Source of the DNA: Clitoria ternatea
Lineage: Eukaryota > Streptophyta > Magnoliopsida > Fabales > Fabaceae
Assembly (NCBI GenBank): GCA_037962975.1
Contig: CM075670.1
Location: 233,820,242 to 233,884,241, forward strand
Direction of reading: 5' to 3'
DNA length: 64,000 nucleotides
Shown here: one piece after another, positions 47,178-59,418 of the stretch
Numbering within the stretch: position 1 is the first letter of the stretch
Layout of the letters: each line of letters begins with the position of its first letter
The notes under the pieces: model-generated
Databases searched by the model: none
What the model was told of the DNA's origin: nothing
Seen by the model: only the letters and a program-made list of their open reading frames with translations
Made by a program: the position numbers and the translations under genes

Positions 47178-49172
47178 ATGCTATGTATGACTAGAAGGAC
47201 TTTTGGGCATTTATATTCATTTGATCTTGAAATTGATAAAACTTTTCATAGGTTAATTAGAGAAGCTAGATTTAATAATAATTTTGTTGATATTGATAGT
47301 GATAGTATCTCATCTGAATCTGTTGAAAATAATTCTGAAAATTTTTTTGATATGGTTGGACCTCGTGAGAGAACTCTTAGGGAATTAGCTGCACCCGAAT
47401 TCACATACGAAAGTTTGTGTATTCAATATCCTGAAGAGGATGTCCCTTTTATGCTTAAGACCAGACTTATACACTTGTTGCCTAAGTTTCATGGTCTTGC
47501 GGGTGAAGATCCACACAAACACCTCAAAGAATTCCACATTGTGTGTTCCATAATAAAACCCCAAAACGTTCAAGAAGACCATGTCTATCTTAAAGCGTTT
47601 CCTCATTCTTTAGAGGGTGTTGCTAAGGATTGGTTGTACTACCTTGCTCCAAGATCAATCACAAGTTGGAATGACTTAAAGAAAATGTTCTTGGAAAAGT
47701 TCTTTCCTGCCTCTAGAACAACTGCAATCCATAAAGAATCTGGCATTAGGCAACTCTCTGGAGAAAGTCTTTATGAGTATTGGGAGAGATTCAAGAAACT
47801 CTATGCAAGTTTCCCTCACCAGTAAATTTCTGAACAACTTCTTCTTCAGTACTTTTATGAAGGTCTGCACCATGTTGATAACATGATAGATGCGGCAAGT
47901 GGAGGAGCTTTGGGAGACATGACTGCTGCTGAAGCAAGAAACTTGATTGAGAAGATGGCATCCAACTCTCAATAATTCAGTGTGAGAAATGATTCTTTCA
48001 AACCCATGTATGATTCAAATTCTAGTGCATCTGGCATTAAACTAGAGAGTAAACTTGACGCTCTCACCACTCTGGTCACACAATTGGCAGTGAATCAAAA
48101 ATCCATGACTGCCAAAGTGTGTGGCATCTGTACTTCACAAAAGCACCCTACTGATTGCTGTCCTTCTCTACAAGAAAAGGGTAATGATAATCCCCAAGCC
48201 TATGCGGCCAATATCTACCATGATAGACCTCCATTACCACAACAACAACATAACCATGATCTTTCCACTAACAGATACAACCCAGGTTAGAGGAACCATC
48301 CAAACCTGAGGTGGGGTAACCAACAAAATCCTCAACCCCCATTTCAAAGCAATGCACCAACCTTCCAAAGACCTACACCTCAACCATCCACAAGTGGCCC
48401 TTCTTTGGAGGAACTGGTGAAACAAATGGCTGTATAAAACTTAGAGTATCAATAAAGAAATGATGCCACCATCCAGAGTTTAAGCAACCAAATTAGGCAA
48501 TTAGCTTCATCATTGAACCAATTACAGTCTCAAAACTCTGACAAGTTACCCTCTCAACCAGCTGCAAATCCAAGAAACGTGAGTGCAATTCAGTTAAGAT
48601 CAGGTAAGATCCTTGAAGTACCCATACCTAAGGAACCTGAGAAACAAACCACTAAGCCCACAACAGTTGAGAATGATGTACCTTCTTCAAGCTCAAGAAA
48701 GTCTGAGATACAACCACCCCAAATCCCACCTCATATCCCTCTTCCATTCCCGCTTAAAGTAATTCCAAGCAAGAAGATAGAAGAAGTGGATAAAGAAATT
48801 TTGGATACTTTCAGGAAAGTGAAAGTAAATATACCTCTTCTTGATGCAATCAAACAAGTTCCCAAATATGCCAAGTTTCTGAAGGAATTGTGTACTCACA
48901 AGAGGAGACTCAAAGGTAATGAAAGGATAAGTATGGGAAGAAATGTATCTGCACTGCTCAGTAAAGAAGTTTCAAATATTCCTAAGAAATGCAAAGATCC
49001 AGGTACATTTACTATACCCTGTATCATAGGCAATAACAAATTTGAAAATTGCATGTTAGATTTAGGAGCTTCAATAAATGTTATGCCTATGTTTGTCTTT
49101 AAATCTCTGTCTATTGGAAATTTACAACCTACTGGTGTACTGATTCAACTGCTTACCCTGCTAGAGTCATAG
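47178..49172 (+). pseudogene. gag: Athila-like gag and start of protease (broken)
   Basis: The start is MLCMTRRTFGHLYS at 47178. The capsid domain includes KFHGLAGEDPHKHLKEFH, LEGVAKDWLYYLAPRSI, FLEKFFPASRTT and SLYEYWERFKKL. A knuckle-like CGICTSQKHPTDCC follows, and the protease motif LDLGASINVMP is near 49070. All lie in one frame. Stops are at 47823 (a former Gln codon judged by the second element), 47973, 48288 and near 48433 and 48452. A 16-base deletion flanked by ACT near 49155 shifts the frame, so the rest of protease continues at 49223. The stop at 47973 also occurs in the second Athila-like element. Confidence 0.87.
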
Positions 49173-49222
49173 AGGATGTTCTAGTTCAAGTAAATCAACT
49201 TGTTTTTCCGGCTGATTTTTAC

Positions 49223-49882
49223 ATGCTTGATATGGAAGAAGGTAGGTCTGATATCCCTGTTCCTATAATTTTAGGAAGGCCATTTTTGAAAACAGCCCAA
49301 ACTATAATTGATGTCCATGCTGGAACCCTTTCTATGGAATTTGGTGACACTAAGGTAAGATTTAACATTCTAGATGCAATGAAACACCCTTCTGAAAATC
49401 ATTCTATTTTCCAAATTGACATTATTGATGAACCAATTTTTGAACATTTCTCTGATGTTGATTTGGAATGCATTGATGATTTAAACAATTGTTTTGCGTA
49501 CAATGATTCTAAGAATTATGATATTTGTGCTGAAATTGACAACTACATATATGCTGATTTAGAGTCTATAGAAATACCTGACCTGAATACAGAATTTCAA
49601 GAAGATTCTAACAAAAATTTTAAGGTGCACGCAGTAGAACCCAAGTCTGCTTTGTTAGTTTCATCTGTTTTGCAGGCACCCAATTTGGAGCTGAATCTCT
49701 TACCTGAAAACCTCAAGTATGTATACTTGGGAAATGATGAGGAGCTCCCGGTGATAATCTTTACTTCTCTTGATGAAAATCAAGAAGAAAAATTGCTGCA
49801 AGATTTGGGAAGGCACAAGAAGGCTAGACCACTATCCAATCTGCTTCAAAAAGATGTGGTATTTGAGTTTGATCCACCTTGA
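49223..49882 (+). pseudogene. Protease C-terminal part fused to a shortened pol tail
   Basis: It begins MLDMEEGRSDIPVPIILGRPF (second half of protease) and continues through a linker to LDENQEEKLLQDLGRHKKA. It then jumps to RPLSNLLQKD and again to FEFDPP and the natural pol stop. Compared with the second element, 894 and 1827 bases are missing. Both are multiples of three, so the frame is kept. The joins fall at short matching sequences (AAGAAGGCTA-like and TTGAT). Confidence 0.85.
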
Positions 49883-51244
49883 GGGAGTTTTTCTTACCCA
49901 TCTCTTTACTTTTTCATTATATTGTCTATTCTGTATGCTCTGTCTTACATTGAGGACAATGTATGATTTAAGTGTGGGGGTGGGATCATTCATGTGTTGT
50001 TGATTTTATTGTGTGATTAATTTTGTGTGACTATTTTTCAAAAAAAAGGAATTAAAAATATTGTGTGTGTTTTTGTTTTAAAATGGCATATTTTATTGGA
50101 ATTTTAGGATATGCATGAGTAACAGGTAAATTCTTTCATGTCTGATATAAGCTTAATGATGTGTTATAATTTGAACTCAAGCAATTTTGGTATGATGAGA
50201 ATGACATGATAATTGAGAGATGATCATATATGATAGAATTATACCTTGTGAGATTTTTGAGCCTTCAAATTTGATGGATCATTCTAAACCATTTTAATTC
50301 TTTCATGTGTGATTAATTCCTGAATGCTTACATCCTAATTTTTGTCATGTTTCTTGATGATACTTGAAACTCATATGAATGTATTTGAAATAACACAGGC
50401 ATTTCGTTCAATTAAGCCACTAAGCCATATAAGCCTACCATGAATAAATCTTTGTTAGCCCCTTTGAGCCTATTTAACCATTTCTTTATTGTAGTTCAAA
50501 TAAGCCATGGATGAAAAAAAACCCAAAAATATACCTTAAGAAATTTGTTGGACTTTGGAATCAAGTCAAAAACAGGCATTCAAATAAATCTGGGGGTGTA
50601 TAAAAAGGAGTTGCAACTCTTGTTTCAAGTGTTAATCAATCATATAAGAAAAAGAAAAAAAATGAATGATGATAAATGAATAAAAAGAAATGTTTTGATG
50701 ATTGCGACCAAAAGAAATCGGAACACAAAGTGTTATATCCTCATGCTTACCTGTAAAAGTGCTTGCTCTTTATTCTTTTTGGTACTTGCCACAATCCCAA
50801 AAATTTTACCACCCATTTTAACCTTGGCCACATTACAATCCTGAAAAGCCCTGTTGATCTATACATGCATTTGTGTTGATTGTGGAATTGAGAAACTTGC
50901 CAAATGTTTGGACTGTCTATTTTTCAAGAAATGTTTTGAGAGTATACACAAACCCAAAACACTTGAGAGTTGAGAGTATGTCTTGTGAGATTCTGTCACT
51001 TATGGTTTTCCTTTCAGTTTGATTTAATTCTCACATGTCGAAATGTTTGGATGATTTTCATACATATCTGATGCTCTGTATCTTACATGTTGAAAACTCT
51101 TGTTTCTTTGTGTATTCCTAAGATTTCATGACAAGCAAGCCAGTTCTTTGTGTTTACTGTATTTAAATTTTTGATATTTTCAATAAATTGTAAAACTTGT
51201 TTTTATTTTGCCCAGGAGTGCAAAAGAGTAAGTGTGGGGGTATT
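49883..51244 (+). other. 3' spacer of the first Athila-like element, with two hairpin/purine modules
   Basis: No ORF of interest, and no env-like gene, is present. A hairpin TACATTG-AGGA-CAATGTA (49946-49963) precedes AAGTGTGGGGG (49970-49980). A second hairpin (51206-51225) precedes the polypurine tract AAGTGTGGGGG (51230-51240), four bases before the 3' LTR. Confidence 0.8.
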
Positions 51245-52255
51245 TGATGACACATCTTTTTACCTTTAATTACTTACTCTGTTTGTCTGTTTTATTTACT
51301 CTTAAATCCTAATAAATGTGTTTTAGCGTAATTTGTCAGTAATCTCCATTTGTAATTTTTATTTCATTATTTGTTAGTAATCACTGCTTTCTAATTTTTT
51401 TTACTATTAAGTGTTGTATTTTGTGATCTCTGTTTTCTTTTACTATTACTGTTAATAAGTGATCTCTGTTTTTAATTTCTATTGTTTCTGTTTTCTTTTC
51501 AATGTTTCTGTTCAAGTGTTGTGTTTTGTATGAATTAATTTAAAATGGAATGTCTAAAAAGTATTTTTTTTAGAATTGGAATAATTATGGATTAGTGCTA
51601 AAAATTAGTACTTTAAAATTTTCAAAAACTTAAATCATAATTCCATTTCTATAAAAATTAATTTTTGAATATTCCATTTAAATTAATTTGTTTGTGTCTT
51701 TAAATGCAAGTTAAATAAATTTGATTCATCTCCTCCATTTGCATGTTCACGTTAATTGCCAACAAGAAACAAGTAAATCAACAAATATTGATTGTTCTTT
51801 AATTGTTTAATTTTTAATGGACCTTAAGCTCAAGTTTGTAATTTTTATTCATTATTTGGTGCAGCCCCTCTTCTAATTCACGTTGAAATAAGCTTCAAAA
51901 AGCAAGACCATATGCTGAATTTTTAAAGCTAGAAGCAAAGGGTTCAATAATATTTTTTTTATTCCACTAACTAAATGATAAAAAAAATTGCATCTCCTTT
52001 CCACCCTCCTTGTTTCACGTTAAAAAGGCACTAGAAAGAGAAAATTATTTATGCACCATACATCCATCCATGACTTTACATGCATACACCATAAACATCC
52101 AAAGTTCTTTTCACTTTTTCAAGGCACATCCACGTGAAAACAAAGCGGATGGCTATCTTTTCATTCATTTGTTTAAAGCACTTTAACATTTAATGGTCAA
52201 AGCACATGTTTCCTATTTAATACTTTATTCATTTTTTTATGCAGCCCATGATTCC
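51245..52255 (+). repeat. 3' LTR of the first Athila-like element, interrupted
   Basis: It matches 44628-45657 with few differences. The match stops after 'cccatgattcc' at 52255. The remaining ~1.37 kb of the LTR is not in the window. Confidence 0.9.
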
Positions 52256-52630
52256 GGAAAATTCTAATGTCCTCAGACATTTTTGGTCAATGAAGCCTGC
52301 AAAATTCTGACACAATGTTTGATACCTTTCAGCAATTGTTTTTGATAGTAGATGTAATCTAAGGGTCACATGGGCAGGTAAAAAATTGAAACAGGAGTGG
52401 ATAGATCCGGTTATTTGTGCATGTATTTTTTTTCCAAAATAAAAGCTTGAGGGGTGTTTTTGTAATTGAGTGGGGACATAATGCTGGACCCAACGTACAT
52501 AATGGTAAGAAAATAAGATTTGTATACATTTGCAATTGAAACAGAGGGGAGACGTTGTACTTCTTTCTCTCTTAATTTTTATGAATTTACATTGTCACTC
52601 CAAAGCTCAACGGCGAAGCTTATTGGTTCC

Positions 52631-55136
52631 ATGGCAAATCAAGTGAGTAAAATTTTTTTGTAATGGATTCACATATTTTTGAAATAAGTTTTGTTAAGCT
52701 TGGTTAAAATATTTTTTTGATTAAATACATAAGTAATATCTACAATATGATTATTATTCTAGATATTAAGATTGATAACGGTTTATTATAATTAGTATTA
52801 TCAGTATTATTTTTATTTATTTATTATTAGTGTTATTATTATTATTATTATTATTGTTATTATTATTCAACATAGTCAGTAATAATATTATTATTATTAC
52901 TATTATCAGTATTATTATTATTATTATTTTAAATATTATTATTATTATTAGTAGTAGCAGTAGTATGATTTTAATTTTGAAAGTATGTTTCTGTCATACA
53001 CTGGTTGTAGGTTAATGTTGAAGAAAGCATGGGTAATCCAAGATTTGTTGACTTACTAGCGAAAATGGAAGATATTCCACCGACACAAGTTCGATGTATG
53101 CGTTTTATGGATTTAGAGGAAGCATACCTGTTCTACAATAAGTATGGGAAGTCAAATGGGTTTAGTATAAGAAAAAATAGGAAACGAAAAAATAAGAATG
53201 GAAAATTGATATGGCAGCAGTTTACGTGTTCAAGTGAAGGGGTTAGGCGTGTAAGACTAACCAATCTGGGCAACAGACAAAGAGATCATCGACGTAAGAT
53301 GAGATTTGGTTGTTTGGTAGAAATACAGATACAATTCAATTTGGAACGAGGAGATTGGTTTGTGAATTTTTTCTACGATGACCATACCCATTGTTTGGTG
53401 GGGACAATTACAGCGGGTTGTTAAGATCTCATTGAAAAATGTTAGATACCGATATGACTCAAATGGAAATTATGAGGAGCAGTGGGATTAGTACAACAAA
53501 AGTGTACAACACATTTGCAACACAGTCTGGAAGGTATGATCTAGTTGGGTTTAGACGAAAAGACATGTATAATATGGTACAAAAATCATGACTATTGGAG
53601 GATTCAGAAGTGGCGGAGGCAGAGAAATTCTTGGTTGCGTTGCGTGAGGTTGATCCATATCTGTTTTGGAGTCATAAGATTAGTGATGATGGAAGATTGT
53701 TACATTTGTTTTGGTGTGACGAAATTAGTCGGTAAGACTTTCAGATTTTTGGTGATGTGTTAGCGTTTGATGCGACATACAAAAGAAACAAGTATAAGTG
53801 TCCGGTTGTGATCTTGAGTGGCGTGAATCATCACAAGCAAACTTGTGTTTTTGGTTGTGCTTTGGTATCAGACAAGCGGATCCCAACATATGTGTGGTTG
53901 CTGGAACAGTTTCTGATTGCGAGTGAGGGTAAAATGCCAAAGTGTGTCATTACAGATGGGGATCAAGCAATGAAGCAAGCGATTAGTCGAGTTTTTCCAG
54001 ATGCTTATCATAGGCTATGTAGTTGGCATTTGATAAGGAATGTTACAGCTAAATTTCATAACCCCAGGTTCACTAAGATGTTTACTAAATGCATACTTAG
54101 TGATTGTACCATTACCCAGTTTGAGGATAGGTGGAATGCTGCCTTACTGGAATGTGACTTGGTTCATGATGTTTATGCACAGGAGTTGTATGCGAAGAGA
54201 AAATATTGGGCGAATACGTATTTGAAGGGGAATTTCTTTGCGGGCATGCGAACAACTTCTCAATGTGAAGGTTTGCATGCCCAAATGGGTCGGTACGTTG
54301 ATGTAAGGAATAACTTGAAGGAATTTTTATTCAATTTTTACAGGTGTGTTTCACACATGCGTAACAACGAGGTGGAGGAAGATTTCAAGTCAATGTATGC
54401 AGAACCAGTGATGGTGACCCATGCTGTGATGTTAGAAAGTTTTGGTGCGAGTGTGTATACAAGAAAAATCTTCGGTGACTTTCGTTTGTTGTTGGAAAAG
54501 TCAGGAGGGTATCAAGTTGTTGACGTTTTGCGAGGTATATCTCAAACAAGCTACAAGGTTATGTTCAAGTCAAACAACCACATTGACAGAATCGTCTCAC
54601 ATTGGGAAAGTTATGATGAGATTCGTTGCTCATGCATGGGGATGGAATTATCAGGTTTTCCATGTGTGCATGTTCTGACTGTGTTAAAGTATTTAGATGT
54701 TGAGTACCTACCTTCATGTTTGGTTTATCGAAGATTGATGAAGAATGCAAAAATAGGTGTCAGCATCCGCGATGGTTGTACATTGGCATCTGATGACCCT
54801 GAAAACAACTTTAAACTTTGGTTTGGTGTGTTGAACTTCGCAGCACGTGATGTTTGTCGTCTTGCTTGTGTTTCAGAGGAAGACTTCAGAGATATGAGGA
54901 ACAGGCTTGCTGATGAAAAAAAAGGTTACTTGTTAAATATGGTCAAATCGTAGGAGCTGGGACCCAAATTGGGAACTCTAATAAGTCCATTAACAGCAAT
55001 TGTGCAACTGCAAATGAAGTTCATATTGGAACACGCCGTGTTACAAGATGTTCTATCTGTAAACAACCAGGACATACAAGGAGGAAGTGTCGAACACTCA
55101 ACTCAGGCGAAGGACCATCTTGTCCACACAATGTCA
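52631..55136 (+). pseudogene. FAR1/MULE-family transposase (broken)
   Basis: A probable start is ATG 52631 (MANQ), spliced across 52643-53010 to VNVEESMGNPRFVD. The FAR1 DNA-binding domain (EAYLFYNKYGKSNGFSIRK, IWQQFTCSSEG) ends in a stop at 53424. The frame then shifts by one base, resuming near 53439, with further stops near 53589 and 53733. The MULE core begins LAFDATYKRNKY and includes CVITDGDQAMKQAI and CEGLHAQMGRY, which supply the expected D, D and E residues. A SWIM finger CSCMGMELSGFPCVHVL is near 54630-54680. After the stop at 54953 another frame has a CCHC knuckle, CSICKQPGHTRRKC (about 55039-55080). The intact family is usually 600-800 residues and moves DNA by cut and paste. Confidence 0.88.
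52643..53010 (+). other. Predicted intron of the MULE transposase gene
   Basis: It starts GTGAGT and ends TTGTAG. Removing it joins codon CAA to GTT in the frame of the downstream ORF. Most of its 3' half is an ATT microsatellite (52797-52960), whose short ORF is not a gene. Confidence 0.6.
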
Positions 55137-55446
55137 TGTACTGATAGTGAGTGTCATGTACTGATATGTTGATCATTTTATCTTATTTTATTAAGAATTT
55201 GGAAGATATATACGTGTGTTGAATGGAATTTAAAGTTTAGAAATGAAATTATATGCACTTTATTTTTCTAAAAAAAGTTTTCTGATTATCATTTGTGAGT
55301 AAAGATGATATACTGACTACCAAACAGGTAAATCGTTTAGAAAAAAATTATTAATTTGATATGTAATTATTAATTTGATATGTGATTTCATATTCGATTC
55401 TATCCCTTAAAGTTCATATTTAAATCATGTTAAATCACTAGTAATC

Positions 55447-57716
55447 TGATGACTAATATTTTTACCCTTAATTACTTACTCTGTTTGTCTGTTTTATTTA
55501 CTGTCAAATCCTAATAAATGTGTTTTAGCGTAATTTATCAGTAATCTCTATTTGTAATTTTTATTTTACTATTTGTTAGTAATCACTGTTTTCTTATTTT
55601 TACTGTTACTATTGAGTGTTGAATTTTATGGTTTCTGTTTTCTTTTACTATTTACTAGTGATTGCTGTTTCCAATTTCTACTGTTTTTGTTTAGTTTGTG
55701 TTAATTAGTATGTTTAAAATAAATTAAGCTTTCATCCTAAAATAAAATCTATTGAATTAACTAAGTTTAATTTGATTTTATTTTATTTTACAGGTTATCA
55801 AATTATTGGAAGCTTCATGAGTATTTTGCAAATAAATTACTCTCCTCCAAGTACAAATTCACATTAATTACTTTTTCTTGACAAGTATATTAATGTGAAA
55901 TTATTTAAACCTTGTCCATGCTTCAAAGAATAACAAAATAAACCTCCTAATTTTTATAAGTGTGCCAACGTGAATTTATAGCTGATGGGCAAAACTCCTT
56001 AACGTGAAATGCTTCCAATTTGCAAGGTCCATTGCCAATTAATTAATTGCAAGCCAAGAAGCCCACATAGTCAAAAGTATCATCAAATTTTCCCTTCATG
56101 GTCTCATTTTCACGTGACATTCTTAAAAGAAGAAAGAGTGATTGCCTAGTATTTTGTCTTCTTGCATTGCATTAAGTCTCTTTTCTTTTTCATAAAAGAG
56201 TCCCATGTGCTTTAAGTTTTAATGCAAAGCTTTTCATTCCTTCTTTTCTTCTCACGGTAATGTATTGCCTAAGGAGACTAAATATTTTGTCATTTTCCTC
56301 TTGCATTCACATGGTCAACAAAGTCCAAAGGGTCAATATTTTATGCAAATGAAATGGTAATCAAAAGCTTCCAACAGCTGCACGGTCCCATGCACCATTA
56401 TTTTGTACAAATTATTGACCATATAAACTCCACTCACGGAAGGCAACAAGGCAAGGTTCCATGTGCCAAATTATTCTATACAAATAATGGACAATGGCAA
56501 TGTTTTCACGTGAATGGGCTGCTGAAAATGGACAACATGTAGAGCATAATTAATGTGAAAAGCTGCAGCAAAATAGTAAAATCTGGACAGCAATTCACGT
56601 TGGAAAGGCTGATGGAATTTGGACAGCAAAAACAGCATAAAATGGGTCACATTTAACGTGAATGAAAAGAGCAAAAACAAGCTAGAATGGGTTCCCATTT
56701 TGTGATGGCCAACGCATAATAAAAGCAGGGAGAATGACAGTATAAATAGCAGAGAGTCAGGAGGAATAAGTGTTCAGAAACAGAGAGAGCAGAGGAATTT
56801 CTAGAGCAGAGAAGCAGTGGACAACAGTAGGAGAACGGAGGAAGAATTCGGGAGAACTTCATTCCGGGTTCGGTTTTTATCTTGTTTTAATTATGGAGGG
56901 CTAAAACCCTTAGATTGATTTTCTTGGAGATTAATGTAATATTATTTTTAAGGTTTTGATTTTCAATACATTTCCTTGTTGTTAGACTCTTCATAATTCT
57001 AGCTCGATTATTTAGTGTCTATTCGGTTTAATTAAATTGTATGCTTAATCAATTTAATTAGACAGTTAGAATTAAATAAGAAAAATTATATTAAGATAGA
57101 TTAAGAAATATACATGCTTAATGAATGTTTCAAAATCAATCTTGATAGTTGTGGTTTGCTTAATTCCATAACGTTGGAGTTAGATTATGTATGTAGGCGA
57201 TGTTCTATGTATGTTCAATAATTCCTAGAAATTAAAATCTTGACTCCTTTTGCTTAATTAGGATGCTTGATTAAAATCTTCATTTTTTAATTAAATGAAA
57301 GTAAAGGAATTACGAATTAAAAGACGCTTAGTTGATTAATTCAAATTGAACTAAGAGAATTAACCGTAAGGAAAGTGTATAGAAATCTTTTCAAATCCAA
57401 GGATAAAATAAGTTGCATTACTCCAAGAAAATCAATCATTCGTTATTTACTTGTTCTACACTTATTTTGTATTCTTGTATTCTGTATTAAATTTTTGTAA
57501 CACTTAAACAAACCCCCCCATTGTCTGCTTGTTGAACTTTTGTCTGTAAAAAATAAATTTTAGTTGATAAATTTTTGTTTGTTAAAAATTAGTTTAAGAC
57601 TTTATTTTCCTAAATTTTAGTGTTGATCCTTGAGAGAACGACCTAGGTTGATACCCTAGTACTACATTAATTAGTTTTAATGTACTAATTTGACGGGGCC
57701 ACGACAGCCGACGTCA
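55447..57716 (+). repeat. 5' LTR of the second Athila-like element
   Basis: It begins TGATGACTAATAT and ends GCCGACGTCA. Its start and end resemble those of the LTR at 44628, while the middle is diverged. ACGT-core motifs lie near 55970, 56000, 56110, 56503, 56598 and 56654. A TATAAATA box is at 56741-56748. The short ORFs inside, on both strands, have no domain. Confidence 0.9.
56741..56748 (+). promoter_or_regulatory. TATA box of the second Athila-like LTR
   Basis: TATAAATA lies in 'gacagtataaatagcagag', downstream of the ACGT-core motifs. Confidence 0.65.
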
Positions 57717-57741
57717 AATTTTGGCGCCGCCGCCGGGGATC
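57687..57741 (+). promoter_or_regulatory. LTR-end inverted repeat and primer-binding site
   Basis: AATTTGACG (57687-57695) and CGTCAAATT (57712-57720) repeat the inverted pair seen at 46991-47024. TGGCGCCGCCGCCGGGGATC is at 57722-57741. Confidence 0.8.
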
Positions 57742-57912
57742 AACGATCTTTAGGAAAATTGTTGTTTTAAATTAATTTTGTTTAATAATTTTTTTAAAAA
57801 AAAATTAAATAAAAAAATTTTATTTTGTTTGTTTGTTTGTTTTATTTTATTTCTTTTGCATGATTTAGGATTTTTATGATATATTGCTCATTATCATGAA
57901 ATATCTTGTTGT

Positions 57913-59418
57913 ATGCTATGTATGACTAGAAGGACTTTTGGGCATTTATATTCATTTGATCCTGAAATTGATAGAACTTTTCATAGATTAATTAGAGAAG
58001 CTAGATTTAATAATAATTTTGTTGATATTGATAGTGATAGTATTTCATCTGAATCTGTTGAGAATAATTCTGAAATTTTTTTTGATATGGCTGGACCTCG
58101 TGAGAGAACTCTTAGAGAACTAGCCGTACCTGAATTCACATATGAAAGTTTGTGTATTCAATATCCTGATGAGGATGTCCCTTTTATTCTTAAGACCGGA
58201 CTTATACACTTGTTGCCTAAGTTTCATGGTCTTGCGGGTGAAGATCCGCACAAACACCTCAAAGAATTCCACATTGTGTGTTCCACAATGAAACCCCAAA
58301 ACGTTCAAGAAGACCACGTCTATCTTAAAGCGTTTCCTTATTCTTTAGAGGGTGTTGCTAAGGATTGGTTGTACTACCTTGCTCCAAGATCAATCATAAG
58401 TTGGAATGACTTAAAGAAAATGTTCTTGGAAAAATTCTTCCCTGCCTCTAGAACAACTGCAATCCGTAAAGACATATCTGGCATTAGGCAACTCTCTGGA
58501 GAAAGTCTTTATGAATATTGGGAGAGATTTAAGAAACTCTGTGCAAGTTGCCCTCACCACCAAATTTCTGAACAACTTCTTCTTCAGTACTTCTATGAAG
58601 GTCTGCACCACGTTGATCGCAACATGATTGATGCGGCAAGTGGAGGAGCTTTAGGAGATATGACTGCTGCTGAAGCAAGAAACCTGATTGAAAAGATGGC
58701 ATCTAACTCTCAATAATTTGGTGTGAGAAATGATTCTTTCAAACCCATGTTTGATTCCAATTTTAGTTCATCTGGAATTAAATTGGAGAGCAAACTTGAT
58801 GCTCTCACTACTCTGGTCACACAATTAGCAGTAAATCAAAAATCCATGACTGCTAAAGTATGTGGAATCTGTACTTCACAAGAGCACCCCACTGATTGTT
58901 GTCCTTCTCTACAAGAAAAGGATAATAATAATCCCCAAGCCTATGCAGTAAATATCTACCATGATAGACCTCCACCATAACAGCAATAAAACCATGGCCT
59001 TTCCACCAATAGATACAACCCAGGTTGGAGGAACCATCCAAACTTGAGATGGGGTAACCAACAACAAAACCCCCAACCCCCATTTCAAAACAATGCACTA
59101 ACCTTCCAAAGACCTACACCTCAACCATCCACAAGTGGCCCTTCTTTGGAGGATCTGGTGAAACAAATGGCTGCACAGAACTTGGAGTATCAACAGAGGA
59201 ATGATGCTACCATTCAGAGTTTAAGCAACCAAATTGGGCAACTAGCTTCATCATTGAGCCAGTTACAGTCTCAGAACTCTGACAAATTACCATCTCAACC
59301 AGCTACAAATCCAAGAAATGTGAGCGCAATCCAGTTAAGATCAGGTAAGAACCTTGAAGTACCCATACCCAAGGAACCTGAAAAACAAACAACTGAGCCT
59401 GAAACAGTTGAAAAATGA
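57913..59418 (+). pseudogene. gag: Athila-like gag (broken)
   Basis: The start is MLCMTRRTFGHLYS at 57913, about 170 bases after the primer site. The capsid domain (KFHGLAGEDPHKHLKEFH, LEGVAKDWLYYLAPRSI, SLYEYWERFKKLCAS) occupies residues about 60-265. Then come CGICTSQEHPTDCC and a Gln/Pro/Ser-rich linker with a short coiled coil (DATIQSLSNQIGQLASSLSQL). Stops are at 58714, 58978 and 58987, all plausibly from Gln codons. The frame ends at 59418 because of an extra A in 'gttgaaaaatgatg'; the first element lacks it. The true product continues in the frame of the next entry. Confidence 0.88.

Larger units (their letters stand above)
44628..52255 (+). mobile_element. Athila-like Ty3/gypsy element lacking RT, RNase H and integrase
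   Basis: The 5' LTR (44628-47020) is followed by a primer site TGGCGCCGCAGCCGGGGAT, then gag, protease, a short fused tail, a spacer, a polypurine tract and a 3' LTR that begins at 51245. The 3' LTR breaks at 52255, where MULE sequence begins. Against the related element at 55447-64000, two in-frame deletions removed the enzymes between protease and the pol C-terminus. Confidence 0.9.
52256..55446 (+). mobile_element. FAR1-type MULE transposon, left part
   Basis: It starts at the break in the Athila-like LTR with GGAAAATTC, which would be the left terminal inverted repeat. It carries a FAR1/MULE transposase gene. No matching right end is found before the next LTR at 55447, so its right part is expected beyond the second Athila-like element. 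Bases 55185-55446 show only AT-rich sequence. Confidence 0.75.
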
